Numbered from the stretch's first letter, positions 38,303 to 49,704 are shown. The stretch is DNA of 64,000 nt from Gimesia alba (GCF_007744675.1 NZ_CP036269.1:1813501-1877500); one strand, 5' to 3'. The notes: a model not told the origin generated them from the sequence alone. Numbers and translations are program-made.

Positions 38303-39004
38303 TTACTTCGCCAGCATCTCTCCAAGATAAGCCGGGTAGTTTGCTTTAGCGGAACCTTTTGTCAGGCTGTCGCCGAAGCAAATGACTTTGGTCGTATCCA
38401 GTTTTTCGGAAGCCATTTTTTCGGCGACAAGCTTTGCCAGGAGCTGATAGCCGGCGGGCGTCAGGTGCACGCCGTCTTTGCTGCCGCTATTGGCGGGGTT
38501 GCGAAGGACGCTGGTTTTGTTGTTGTCGGCAATGTTGTGCTTGATCAGGTAGTCATGGAAATCGATCAGGGGGATCTTCCGTTTCTGGGAAATCTGCAGC
38601 AGAACGGAACGGACTTCTTGCATTCGCTCGTTGGGTGACTGGTCGGCATATTTTTTGGGATCATGGCGACTGAAGAGTAATTCCGGGATGCAGGGCGGGG
38701 GCGTCATCAGCAGGACCTTCGCGCCGCTTCCCTCTATTTTGTCAATCAGCGTGTTGACGTTTTTTTGGTAGTCTTTGATGTCGATAAAGCCGCCCGAGTT
38801 GAGGCGGTCGTTGGTGCCGACCATCAGTACGACCACACTTGGGACTTTCGAGAGCACATCCCGATTGAGACGTTTTAGCAGTTGCGAACTGCGATTCCCA
38901 CCCACGCCGGCATTGATGACTTCTGCGGTACTTGTGTTTGCGGGGAGACAGAACAGACAAAAGGTGAAGTATAACAGGCAGTATTTGAACATTGTTTTTC
39001 TCAC
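38303..39004 (-). CDS. SGNH hydrolase with circularly permuted block order
   Basis: 233 residues with a signal peptide (about 1-27, ending TSTA). All SGNH blocks are present but in an unusual order. Block II (INAGVGGNRSS) opens the mature protein at residue 30, block III is VGTNDRLNSGG (G63-T-N65-D), and block V is DGVHLTPAGYQLL (D177, H180). Block I, VICFGDSLTKGS with the catalytic Ser213, comes last, at residues 207-218. In normal family members block I is first. The C-terminal NYPAYLGEMLAK would in a standard protein lead straight into the mature N-terminus. So the fold looks circularly permuted. Likely a secreted esterase or carbohydrate deacetylase; the substrate is unknown. Confidence 0.85.
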   Translation of the reverse strand: MRKTMFKYCLLYFTFCLFCLPANTSTAEVINAGVGGNRSSQLLKRLNRDVLSKVPSVVVLMVGTNDRLNSGGFIDIKDYQKNVNTLIDKIEGSGAKVLLMTPPPCIPELLFSRHDPKKYADQSPNERMQEVRSVLLQISQKRKIPLIDFHDYLIKHNIADNNKTSVLRNPANSGSKDGVHLTPAGYQLLAKLVAEKMASEKLDTTKVICFGDSLTKGSAKANYPAYLGEMLAK

Positions 39005-39170
39005 AACGGGATTGATGAAACTGTTAGCAACGGGGGACAGGTAATCTAGAGTGCATCATATTTTATCATAGCATGCCTCAATCTAATATACTTGGTCCAA
39101 ATAGCCTTGGAGACGCTACAGTAAAACTGGACACAGTCTAGCTGTTGAAACACAGCGTTTCCTTTTTTCT

Positions 39171-39200
39171 ACCACGAAAAACACGAAAGTCACGAAAATT
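39171..39200. repeat. CACGAAA-type dispersed repeat, copy 2
   Basis: accacgaaaaacacgaaagt followed by cacgaaaatt; three CACGAAA units about 10 bp apart. The preceding ttttttct and following gtggg are shared with the copy at 48971. Confidence 0.75.
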
Positions 39201-39260
39201 ATTGTGGGAGTATCTGATCCAGAGGGGGGAGTGATCTGTGGGATGAGATCGCAATCTTTG

Positions 39261-40598
39261 CTACTCACTTTTCTTTTGTTTGTGCGAGGAATTCCGGCAC
39301 TCGCGCTCACAGAATGCGATTTCCACCAGGGCGATCAGAGCAAACGCTCCGCCAAGCCAGAAGAAGAGTTGATGATTTTCCTGCCAGAGATGTAGTACGA
39401 GCAGGCCGATGGTTGTCAGCATCAGGGTCATTCCCAACAGAATCAGCCAGAGGTTGCTGTTGGTGATTTTACGCAGTTTCAGATTGGCGACGGAGACGGC
39501 CAGCGAGATCAGTAAAAAGGTCATACTGGAAAAGAGCGTAATCGTTTCCAGGCTGCCGAGGAGTGTGAAGGCGCCGGAAATAATCGTGAGTGCGACGATG
39601 GCAATCCAGGGGACATCCGTGCGACTGCGAAATGAGAATCGATGAGGCATTCGTTTTTCAGTGGCCATCTCGGCCATCATGCGCGACGCACCAAAGGCGG
39701 TGGCGTTGATGGCGGATGAAGTGGCCAGCAATGCTGCCAGGTCGACCAGGATTCCTCCGGCAGTTCCTAAAGCCGGCTCGGCTGCAATCGCCAGTGTGTA
39801 TTCTTTGGCAGCCCTGATTTCGATTGGCGTCAGGTTGCCGACCGCAACAACCGCCACGCCGAAATAGATCAGCGACGTGATCAGAATTGAACCGTAGATG
39901 CCACGCGGGATGTTCCGGTCTGCGTTTTCCGTTTCCATGACCGCGTTGGTGATCAACTGAAAGCCTTCGAAGGCCACAAAGATCATGGCACCCGCAATGA
40001 AGACCGATGACACGCCTTTCTCAAATACCGGGAAGAGATGGTCCTGTTTGATCGAAAAAATTCCCGCGACCGCGAACAGGCCCAGCAGAATGACTTTCGA
40101 GAAGACAATGATCACCTCGGTTTGTCCGCTGGATTTGACCCCCTGCAGATTGATCAACATAAAAAACAAGAGGACCGCGGCAGACAGCACCATGCGAACG
40201 GTGGGAGAGCCCGCACTACCCAGCAGGTGGGCGCCGTAGACACCGAATGTGTAGGCATACAGGGCGAGCGTGCCGATGTAGCCTACGATCACCGTCCAGC
40301 CTGCAATCCCGGCGATGTTCGGGTGTTTGGGAAACGCACGATCCAGATAGGTAAAGCTGGCGCCGTCACTATGGAAGCCGAGTGCCAGTTTGACATAAGA
40401 GTAACCGGCTCCCAGTGCGACAAAACTGCCGATCAGAAAAGCCAGTGGTGCGGCATGTCCAGAGATATTCACTGCCATCCCCAGAACCGAAAAAATACCG
40501 CCGCCGATCATACCGCCGATACCCATGGCCAGCAACTCTGCCAGGTTCAGTTTCTGATGGAGTTTGGATGCGATTGGAGTTTGCGTCTTGGGGTTAAT
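39261..40598 (-). CDS. APC-family amino-acid permease
   Basis: About 445 residues if it starts at the ATT codon (40598-40596), which has GGAGGAAG five bases upstream; a TTG at 40535 would start in the middle of the usual leader (…KLNLAELLAMGIGGMIGGGIF). From there 11-12 membrane helices follow. MGIGGMIGGGIFSVLG is the APC helix-1 signature. Other family blocks are YSYVKLALGFHSDGASFTYLDRAF, FVAFEGFQLITNAVMETENADRNIPRGI, and ASSAINATAFGASRMMAEMA. It transports amino acids or polyamines with protons; the substrate cannot be read. The use of ATT as start is inferred from the ribosome-binding site and the conserved leader only. Confidence 0.8.
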   Translation of the reverse strand: MNPKTQTPIASKLHQKLNLAELLAMGIGGMIGGGIFSVLGMAVNISGHAAPLAFLIGSFVALGAGYSYVKLALGFHSDGASFTYLDRAFPKHPNIAGIAGWTVIVGYIGTLALYAYTFGVYGAHLLGSAGSPTVRMVLSAAVLLFFMLINLQGVKSSGQTEVIIVFSKVILLGLFAVAGIFSIKQDHLFPVFEKGVSSVFIAGAMIFVAFEGFQLITNAVMETENADRNIPRGIYGSILITSLIYFGVAVVAVGNLTPIEIRAAKEYTLAIAAEPALGTAGGILVDLAALLATSSAINATAFGASRMMAEMATEKRMPHRFSFRSRTDVPWIAIVALTIISGAFTLLGSLETITLFSSMTFLLISLAVSVANLKLRKITNSNLWLILLGMTLMLTTIGLLVLHLWQENHQLFFWLGGAFALIALVEIAFCERECRNSSHKQKKSE

Positions 40599-40846
40599 GA
40601 CTCTTCCTCCCGGGACTTCCTTGCACCTCGAAGTGTTATTGAACAGACCATTGTTGAGAGGCGGGTAACGGCATGCAGATCCATTTCATCATGACTGGTT
40701 GGGAGGCTGAAAACAAGCTGGTGCTACTTCCGTTTTTCTCCTGGCACGAAATTGATGAAGAGAAAAAAGGAGTGGTTGTCAAGCAGAGAGCGGCGTCTAT
40801 AGTCCTCTGGAGGAGATTGGATTGATGTTTTTCAGGGAGACCCGAG

Positions 40847-41041
40847 ATGTTTGGCTGGTTGCGTCGTAACCCTAAGAAGAAACTGGAACTTCAGTACGCT
40901 CAGAAACTGGAAGCGGCCCGCGATGCGCAGCGGAATGGGGATATCCAGAGTTTTGCCACACTTACTTCAGAGGCGGAGGAAATTTTAAAAGAACTCGACC
41001 GGCTGGCGGAAGCGGCGCAAGACGATTGCGGGCAGGCATAG
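40847..41041 (+). CDS. Small DUF6435/Lacal_2735-like protein
   Basis: 64 residues: MFGWLRRNPKKKLELQYAQK, then a helix with DAQRNGDIQSFATLTSEAEEILKELDRL. The pattern M-F-G-x-x, K-K-L-E, A-x-x-A-Q-R-N-G-D-I and a C-terminal E-A-E-x-I helix matches the small DUF6435 family. It has no signal or membrane segment and is a likely coiled-coil pair. It stands alone. Function unknown. A GC-rich inverted repeat (gggcaggc / gcctgccc, 41030-41051) overlaps the stop, without a T run. Confidence 0.7.
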   Translation: MFGWLRRNPKKKLELQYAQKLEAARDAQRNGDIQSFATLTSEAEEILKELDRLAEAAQDDCGQA

Positions 41042-41882
41042 AGGCCTGCCCTTGCAAATTCCCGTTTCTGTTCAGGCGATGATGTCGTGGACGACGTTGC
41101 CGTAGATGTTGGTCAGGCGGAAGTCGCGGCCGCCGAAGCGGTAGACGAGTTTCTTGTGATCCAGACCGAGCAGATGTAGCATGGTCGCATGCAGATCGTG
41201 CAGGTGGACTTCACCCGCGACGGTTTTATAACCGAGGTCATCCGTGGTGCCGTGCGTTAACCCCCCTTTGGTTCCGCCGCCGGCAAGCCAGGCGGTGTAA
41301 CCGGAGGCGTTGTGGTCGCGTCCCAATGTTTCTTTGCCGGAGAGAACCTGGGTTTCGGGCTGGCGGCCAAATTCCCCGCTCCACAGGACGAGCGTTTCGT
41401 CAAGCAGCCCCCGTTGATTCAAATCGGCCAGCAGTGCGGCGATTGGTTTGTCGATCGTCTCGGCTTTGGATTTGAACTTGTCGAGACCGCTGTGATGGTC
41501 CCAGCCGGTGGAACTGACTTCAACAAAGCGGACTCCCGATTCACTCAGGCGACGGGCCAGCAGACATTGCCGCCCGAAATCGTCAGACGGGCCGCCGTTG
41601 ATGCCGTACATGTCCAGCGTCGCTTTGCTCTCGCGGGTCAGATCCATCACCGCGGGCACGGCATCGCGCATCTGTTCGCTGAGGTCGAGTGAATCGATCA
41701 CGCCGCGAACATCAGCGGTCTGTCCCAGTAATTGCTGGTTCATCTTTTGGGCGAGCGCCAGAGCCGTTTGTTCGGGATTCGCTCCCAGACCGTGATGCGA
41801 TTTCAGATTGCTGATGGCGGCCGTCTTGATTGACTGCCCGGACCAGCCGAGTCGCGTGGCCTGGAACGTACTAGAGGGCATC

Positions 41883-42727
41883 TCAAAACCTTTTTAATAG
41901 TGTAAATAAACACCCAAGAATTACAAAGCTTTCGTAGAGGTAATCGTGATATTCCCAGCGCGTGACAATGCGACGATAGTTGTGGAGCCAGGCAATACTG
42001 CGTTCCACAATCCAACGTCGTTTGAAGCGTGGAAGCTTTCGACCATCTTGCGTCGGCGGTTTGACTCTCGATTTTCGATGCGGGCAGATCAGATCGATAT
42101 TCTTTTCCATCAGCCGTTTGCGCAACGAGTCCGAATCGGCGGCTTTGTCATAAACAAGTCGCTCGGGTTGTCGATTTTGCAATGTGATTTTTTCAAGCAG
42201 CGGTTCGATCAGCTTGACTTCGCTACGACGGGCCGATTCTGTGTCGATCGCCACAGGTGTCCCGTGACGATCGACAAAAATCATGACCTTTGTGCCTTTG
42301 CCACGACGAGTCGGGCCAACTCTTCTACCCCTTTTTTTGCCGAGGCAAAAGTGCCATCAGCAAAGGTTTCCGAGAAATCAATCTGGCCAGCATCATCCAT
42401 TCGTTCCAAGATGATTTGCCAGGCAGATAAGAGCCGCCCTTCGATCGTCCATTGCTGGAAACGTCGATGGCACGTCGCTTTTGAGGGATACTCTCTTGGT
42501 AAATCTTTCCATCGTGCTCCTGTCACCAAAATCCAGAGAATGCCTTCCAGGCAATCTCGTGGATGGGCTTTTGGACGTCCTCCCTTTTTGGAAGGGGGAG
42601 TCCAGGGAAACAGTTTTGCGACTAAAGACCATTGTTTATCGGTCAAAACGACCGGGCGTTCCGTCCTGGACGCTGTTTTTGTGGAAACCCGTTTTCGTTT
42701 GGGCCACCAGACCAGCGTCATATACAT
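41883..42727 (-). CDS. IS5-family transposase, two frames joined by -1 frameshift
   Basis: OrfA (42727 to 42281, 148 residues) holds LTDKQWSLVAKLFPW and GRPKAHPRDCLEGILWILVTGARWKDLP, the N-terminal DDE-transposase helical part and first Asp region (DAGQIDFSETFADGTFA). OrfB (42284 to 41883) holds MIFVDRHGTPVAID, AADSDSLRKRLMEKNIDLICPHR and RRWIVERSIAWLHNYRRI, the catalytic Asp/Glu C-terminal part. The continuous family reading (…RRVGPTRRGKGTKVMIFVDRHG) needs a -1 shift upstream of the OrfA stop; an A7 run on the coding strand (42338-42332) followed by GGGG is the slip site. An AGGAGA site lies seven bases before the ATG. DDE chemistry; cut-and-paste or copy-in mode cannot be told. Confidence 0.92.
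42332..42338 (-). promoter_or_regulatory. Programmed -1 frameshift site (A7)
   Basis: Seven A in a row on the coding strand, within GCAAAAAAAGGGG. Slipping back one base here takes OrfA (…SAKKGVEELA) into the frame reading …GRRVGPTRRGKGTKVM, which leads into OrfB. Confidence 0.75.
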
Positions 42728-42733
42728 AAGAAA

Positions 42734-42750
42734 TTCTCCTTTCAGGAGAA
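42734..42750 (-). promoter_or_regulatory. Hairpin covering the transposase ribosome-binding site
   Basis: ttctcct / aggagaa, a 7-bp stem with a 3-base loop. The AGGAGA that serves the transposase ATG at 42727 is one arm, so a read-through transcript would hide its own ribosome-binding site. Confidence 0.6.
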
Positions 42751-43442
42751 CACTTCATGCAAAAGACGCGCCAAACCGTTCACTTTTTTTGACGTTATGA
42801 GACAACCTCTAGGAAGGAACGCACTTCCATAATTGGCCGGTCCCCCGAAGGTACGTGTCGGTTTGATCGTGAAGAAGCCGGGGAGATTCTGGTTTTCGGT
42901 TCCCAGTCCGTAAAGAACCCAGGCGCCGAAGGAAGGACGCTGAAATTTGAATTCGCCGGTGTGCAGCATGGGGATGGCGATGGGATGGGCGCGGCTGGGA
43001 CCGGTCATCCCGTTGAGCATGCAGATCTGGTCGGTCTGTTTCGCGAGGTGCGGGAACGCTTCGGAGATCCACATGCCGCTTTCGCCGTGTTGAGCAAAGT
43101 CATACAGGGGCGCCAACAGTTTTCCCTTCTTGGCACCTTTCTTACCACCATTGGCTTTCAGTTCCGGTTTATAGTCGAACGACTCGAACTGCGAAGGGCC
43201 GCCATTAATAAACAGGAAGATCACCCGCTTCGCTTTGGGTGTGTAATGGGCGACTTTCGGAGAAAGCAGACCGGCGGCTTTCGCTTGCGGTGCGAGACCG
43301 GTCAGGGCCAGCCCACCCAGACCACCGGCGGCAGCCTTGAGCCATTGACGTCGTGATACTGTTGTTTCTGAGGTTGCATGTTTCATCGGAGGCGATCTCC
43401 TGTTTTGTGTATGTGTGAAAGACCTGCGGACAGGGTTGTGTG

Positions 43443-46037
<2,595 letters not shown>

Positions 46038-46560
46038 CGTCGCCTTTCGTCATGTCTGTGGAAGGAATCAAGCGAACGACCGACATGGAAGCAGTTCACT
46101 AACGGGGGGGACTCTTATCTCTTTATTGAAAAGACCTGAAGTTGCAAAGGCTTTAAGTCTTTATGCTGCATATTATAGAACTATTAGATCCTTATGTCCA
46201 TAATATCGGCTGGCGAGAAGCAAAAATTTTATTTTTGGGAAAAAGAATCACACGGATTTCAAAAATGAGAAGCTGTTTATGCCGCTTTTCAAGGGTTTAT
46301 GACAAGAATATGGTTATTGCTACTGGACGGTGTTCACTGGTTGTGCTGACATTCCCGTAATGCAGAGCTTGTGATTGCCAGGACGATCTCAAATGTTTAA
46401 CTGAGTAGAAATCGTGGTTTGCATGGATTTGATAAAGTTTGCGGATTGTACTGATTATTTGTGTCAGGAAATGCCGATCTTGGATGTGAGAGACACCACG
46501 CAAGCTGCTTTATTGTGGACTCCAGGGATGAATCAGGGGGGACGAGAAGGATCGGGCAAG
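46038..46560. other. AT-rich intergenic region
   Basis: About 520 bp between divergent genes, with strongly AT-rich stretches at 46160-46280. It is expected to hold both promoters. The in-frame extension from 46414 into the next gene looks non-coding. No repeat or RNA gene seen. Confidence 0.5.
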
Positions 46561-47817
46561 ATGTTTCTAAAGCACTGGTACATACTGGCGATGGTCGCGC
46601 TGGTTTTGGTCGCGCAAGCGAACATCGGGCGGGCTGAGGAATCGACTGCGAGTTCTCTGCCTCCCGCACCGGCTGTTTCCGAAGACCTTCCTGCAGAGAT
46701 TCCCTTTGAAACCGCGGGCACGAATAACTGGGTTCCCGCCGATGCTAATCTAGATCTCACGTTGCGGATTGGGGTTCCCGATCTGAGACCGGGTTGGCAG
46801 ATTGACGTCGGGGCACTGTTCCTGAAGCCGAGCAGCGAGAACCTCGGTTATGCTGTCCTTACCACATACAAAAATCCGGGTGCACCGGAACCACTGGCTT
46901 CTCCCTATTGGGAGATTGAATCGGTCACAACCAGCTATCAGCCCGGATTTGAAGTGGGATCGACCTATACGTATCAGAATACCGGCCGCGATTTTCAACT
47001 CGACTGGCAGCATTTACGAACGTCTAATCACAGTGGGGCCTCCGCCCAGAGCGGCACACAATGGGTTTCTCCCTTCTCACAAACCGGCCCCGGTTCTGCG
47101 GACACATATGATGATTTAGAAGACAACGACGGAGTGAATAAACTGAGGAGAGCCGAGGGGGTTGCCAAGTATGCTTATGATGCGGTGAACCTCGATTTCG
47201 GGCAGCACATCGATTTCGGTTCGTCGCTCGACCTGAGGTTATTTGCCGGCTTGAGTTTTGCCCGTTTGCAGGAATCTGTGAAGTCCTCGTTTTACGGCGA
47301 TCCGCCCGAACCGGCGGCGGTGTACCCCGCGTCAGTTCCCTTAATCCTCTCGTTGGATAACACGTCGACCTTTTCGGGTGTCGGACCGCGGTTTGGTGTT
47401 GATAGTCTGTACCAGACTCAAGGAGGGCTGCGTTTCACAGGGCAGATCGGCGCGGCGTTGCTGGTTGGCCGGACCGAGCCTTCCCAATATGTATTTGGCG
47501 CCGTCGCCGAGGATCTGGCTTTGATCGGAATCTCCTACAATCAGCAGCAGGTGACCAGCGGCGGTTTTACTCAGGTCGTCTATTCAGCCGACGCCAAATT
47601 GGGAATCGGTTTTGAACACATCTTTTCCGGCGGCAATTCCTTCTCGATCGACGCCGGCTATCAGGCGTCCGTCTACGCCGATCCCTTCGCCGGCTACGCG
47701 ACGAATCACAACGTCCTGCCGATCCAGATCGGTTCGCTTTCGACCGCCAGCGTGAGACAGACCAACAGCAACTTCACCCTGCACGGTTTTTACGTCAACC
47801 TCACCCTGCAATGGTAA
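46561..47817 (+). CDS. Lpg1974-like beta-barrel outer-membrane protein
   Basis: 418 residues from the ATG at 46561, where a signal peptide begins (MFLKHWYILAMVALVLVAQA...GRA). GAGAAGGA lies upstream. The mature protein has a Pro/Ala-rich start, then alternating amphipathic strands: GWQIDVGALFLKP, FQLDWQHLRTS, KYAYDAVNLDFGQHIDFGSSLDLRLFAGLSFARLQ, FSGVGPRFGVDSLYQ, DAKLGIGFEHIFSGG, and a final strand NFTLHGFYVNLTLQW ending in an aromatic residue, typical of outer-membrane barrels. The AYDAVNLDFGQ...LRLFAGLSFA pattern resembles the Legionella-type (Lpg1974) pore-forming OMP family, common in planctomycetes. Location: outer membrane. The substrate is unknown. Confidence 0.75.
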   Translation: MFLKHWYILAMVALVLVAQANIGRAEESTASSLPPAPAVSEDLPAEIPFETAGTNNWVPADANLDLTLRIGVPDLRPGWQIDVGALFLKPSSENLGYAVLTTYKNPGAPEPLASPYWEIESVTTSYQPGFEVGSTYTYQNTGRDFQLDWQHLRTSNHSGASAQSGTQWVSPFSQTGPGSADTYDDLEDNDGVNKLRRAEGVAKYAYDAVNLDFGQHIDFGSSLDLRLFAGLSFARLQESVKSSFYGDPPEPAAVYPASVPLILSLDNTSTFSGVGPRFGVDSLYQTQGGLRFTGQIGAALLVGRTEPSQYVFGAVAEDLALIGISYNQQQVTSGGFTQVVYSADAKLGIGFEHIFSGGNSFSIDAGYQASVYADPFAGYATNHNVLPIQIGSLSTASVRQTNSNFTLHGFYVNLTLQW

Positions 47818-47851
47818 GTTAACATGGGCTGATCTCTGTTTTCGATTTCTG

Positions 47852-47923
47852 CCAGGTAGCGTTTCTTAATCGAATTGGTCATTGCAAATTGGGAGAAACC
47901 GGGGCTAACGCCCTTCGGCTAAT
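47852..47923. repeat. 72-bp dispersed element, copy 1
   Basis: Begins ccaggtagcgtttcttaat, ends ggggctaacgcccttcggct then aat. About 85 percent identical by eye to the copy at 49135. A partial inverted counterpart (gtgttagccgcggttaaaac) follows at about 47970. Confidence 0.8.
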
Positions 47924-48106
47924 AAGTCATTCCGGCTGGCAAAGTCCCAAAAACAAGATCAGCCGCACGGTGTTAGCCGCGGTTAAAACCGACCTGGGTT
48001 AGGTTGCGGTCCTCGGAATCACATTCAAAACTAATAAATAAACACTACCTGTCACGGCTACCACGAGCGCCATGAATTCGAACTGAAGTCACGCGATGAT
48101 CTGGTC

Positions 48107-48583
48107 TTATTGATCGTTGTTTTGAATGACTGGTTTCTGACAGTTTGGAGGTTCAAAGTGGTAAAGTTTGAATGGCTGATTGCGTTCGTTGGCCGGGTTG
48201 GAATCTTCCACGTATTTGCCATGTATGACATCAATGACGGTGTAGGGGGCATCGGGCTTGCTACCCCAGGTGATGCGGTAGACTCCGTCCGCTTCTTGTT
48301 CAACGGTGGGAGTTGTGGTGACGTCGATGTTGAGCGGACCGAGTGTGCGTGATTCGTATTGCTGGAAGGGATGTTCCGCAAATAGTCCGTAGAAGTATTC
48401 ACCTTCGAAGGCGGGGCCATACAGATGGAGATAGTAGTGTGAATCTGGAAGATCGATTTTGGGACCCATGGGTATGGCGACATCACCGGGGGGGTGAGTA
48501 ATTATAAACAGCACCAGCGATATGAATGCAATGCTTAACAGCAGCAGTGGCAGTGCTAATATAATCCAGAGGATGCGGATCAT
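48107..48583 (-). CDS. Hypothetical membrane-anchored protein
   Basis: 158 residues. One N-terminal membrane helix (ILWIILALPLLLLSIAFISLVLFII, about 4-28), then an extracytoplasmic domain of about 125 residues with DSHYYLHLYGPAFEGEYFYGLFAEHPF and VYRITWGSKPDAPYTVIDVIHGKYVED. The composition is protein-like and beta-rich. I do not recognise a family. It lies next to a second small membrane gene in a repeat-rich region. Confidence 0.65.
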   Translation of the reverse strand: MIRILWIILALPLLLLSIAFISLVLFIITHPPGDVAIPMGPKIDLPDSHYYLHLYGPAFEGEYFYGLFAEHPFQQYESRTLGPLNIDVTTTPTVEQEADGVYRITWGSKPDAPYTVIDVIHGKYVEDSNPANERNQPFKLYHFEPPNCQKPVIQNNDQ

Positions 48584-48630
48584 GGGGAGCTTTTTCCTGG
48601 CGGCGTTGTTCGGACAGGTATGATTTTTCT

Positions 48631-48640
48631 ACCACGAAAT
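48631..48640. repeat. Short CACGAAA-type repeat
   Basis: A lone tttttctaccacgaaa block matching the left end of the copies at 39171 and 48971. Confidence 0.4.
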
Positions 48641-48675
48641 TGCGTGTCAGCAGGCACTACGATTAAGAGTACTTC

Positions 48676-48906
48676 TCAAGCTGATTTATTCCGCTTGATG
48701 AGAAAAATAATCGCCCCGATGCCATAACCGATTAGAAAATAAGCAATGAACAGAATTGTGAGGCAGAGGAACGCGCCGCAGCGTGGATTGAGAACTGCGA
48801 ACAAAAAAATGTGTGTTAATACATCTGCCAGTGGTGGGATGGAATATGTTAATACGAATCCCAGAATGATTGTGATCACGCCCCCTGTTACGCCATAATT
48901 GAACAT
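48676..48906 (-). CDS. Small two-helix membrane protein
   Basis: 76 residues. GGVITIILGFVLTYSIPPLADV is one helix, AFLCLTILFIAYFLIGYGIGAIIFLIKR the second, and a basic end (KRNKSA) anchors the C-terminus inside. No family recognised. It stands on the same strand as the 158-residue protein 90 bp further on, so they may be co-transcribed. Confidence 0.55.
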   Translation of the reverse strand: MFNYGVTGGVITIILGFVLTYSIPPLADVLTHIFLFAVLNPRCGAFLCLTILFIAYFLIGYGIGAIIFLIKRNKSA

Positions 48907-48970
48907 GGCAGCCTCATTCGGTCAAAAATTTATGTATGTGCCTGCTGCTGGATTCTGGTTCTTTTTTTCT

Positions 48971-48990
48971 ACCACGAAAGTCACGAAAAT
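48971..48990. repeat. CACGAAA-type dispersed repeat, copy 3
   Basis: accacgaaagtcacgaaaat, preceded by tttttct as at 39171, and followed by tctggtgggt. Confidence 0.7.
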
Positions 48991-49134
48991 TCTGGTGGGT
49001 GGTTTGCGCTTGGGGTTGGTTGTGAACCGTGTTGGATTTTCATCTGTGGGCGTTGGGTTGTATCGGGTAGGATTTTGGTCTGTGTGTTTTTGTTGTTTGA
49101 ATGTTTCTTGTTTTATATTCGGTTGAAACAGGGG

Positions 49135-49206
49135 CCAGGTAGCGTTTATTAATTCGAATGCCTCTTTGCAAATGGGAGGAACCGGGGCTAACGCCCTGCG
49201 GCTAAT
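49135..49206. repeat. 72-bp dispersed element, copy 2
   Basis: Begins ccaggtagcgtttattaatt, ends ggggctaacgccctgcggct then aat. It matches copy 1 at 47852 over its full length with about ten differences. Confidence 0.8.
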
Positions 49207-49704
49207 GGGCCTTTTCTGCGGGCGCCGTTTCGTTCATAGTTGGGGTTTCTGTTATGGCTGACGTTCCTGGTTTTGTTGATTGAGATCATCGCTGGTGGCG
49301 TGGGGGTGTCAAGGAGATGTTGATGATTTTGATGCGGAATTTTTCTGGGAACCACTTGCGAATGTCTATGAATGCCAGATTTTGTTCTTTGAACGTCAAA
49401 CGAAGTCCAGCGATGCGTACTGATCAGAGTGAACCGGGGGGCGGGGTGTGGAATCAAATCGTGCTGAAACGAGTTGGTTTTATGGGGTGCGGATTTGCAG
49501 GGGAGCTCAAATGGTGGTGCTTAAACTGGTTTTCCTCACGCGCGCGACGTTATCTCCGCATGTTAGAGAACGGGACGGGGGAGTCAAGAGGTTTGTTTGG
49601 TGCCTGTTTTGTAGGTTTTTTTCGAGGTTGGGGGCGAGAGAACTGATAGGACGTTTTAAACGGCGGCTAGCGCCGACCCGCTCAGGTCGCACTCAGTTAT
49701 GTGA

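Larger units (their letters stand above)
41874..42809 (-). mobile_element. IS5-family insertion sequence (IS427-like), 936 bp
   Basis: Imperfect terminal inverted repeats: left gagggcatctcaaaac, right (complement) gaggttgtctcataac, 12 of 16 identical. Flanked by TA on both sides (41872-41873 and 42810-42811), the target duplication of this group. Contains the two overlapping transposase frames and little else. The ends, target site and intact transposase frames suggest a recent insertion. Confidence 0.93.
41072..43386 (-). pseudogene. DUF1501 gene split by an IS5-family insertion
   Basis: The 5' part (43386 to 42810) reads a Tat signal SRRQWLKAAAGGLGGLAL, VIFLFINGGPSQFESFDYKP, and NYGSAFLP, then hits the insertion. 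The 3' part (41873 to 41072) resumes at STFQATRLGWSGQ and carries RLSESGVRFVEVSSTGWDHH, GEFGRQPETQVLSGKETLGRDHN and the usual end. Removing 41874-42809 and one TA joins these in frame to give 458 residues, equal to intact DUF1501 proteins nearby. So the gene was whole until the insertion and has no other visible lesion. It follows the PSCyt1 gene by 56 bp on the same strand, the common planctomycete pairing. The product is now truncated and probably not functional. Confidence 0.92.
48907..49704. other. Repeat-rich gene-free region
   Basis: About 800 bp. Contains a CACGAAA-type repeat (48971-48990), the second 72-bp element (49135-49206) and a related ggcggctagcgccgacccg block near 49663. Reading frames here lack start signals and natural composition. 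It looks like a landing zone for repeats between unrelated genes. Confidence 0.65.

Noticed and set aside
40038-40694. Plus-strand 218-codon frame opposite the permease
   Set aside because: Arg/Gln/Asp-rich antisense reading without motifs; the permease helices are on the minus strand.
41030-41051. GC-rich hairpin at the end of the small DUF6435-like gene
   Set aside because: No T run follows, so I do not call it a terminator.
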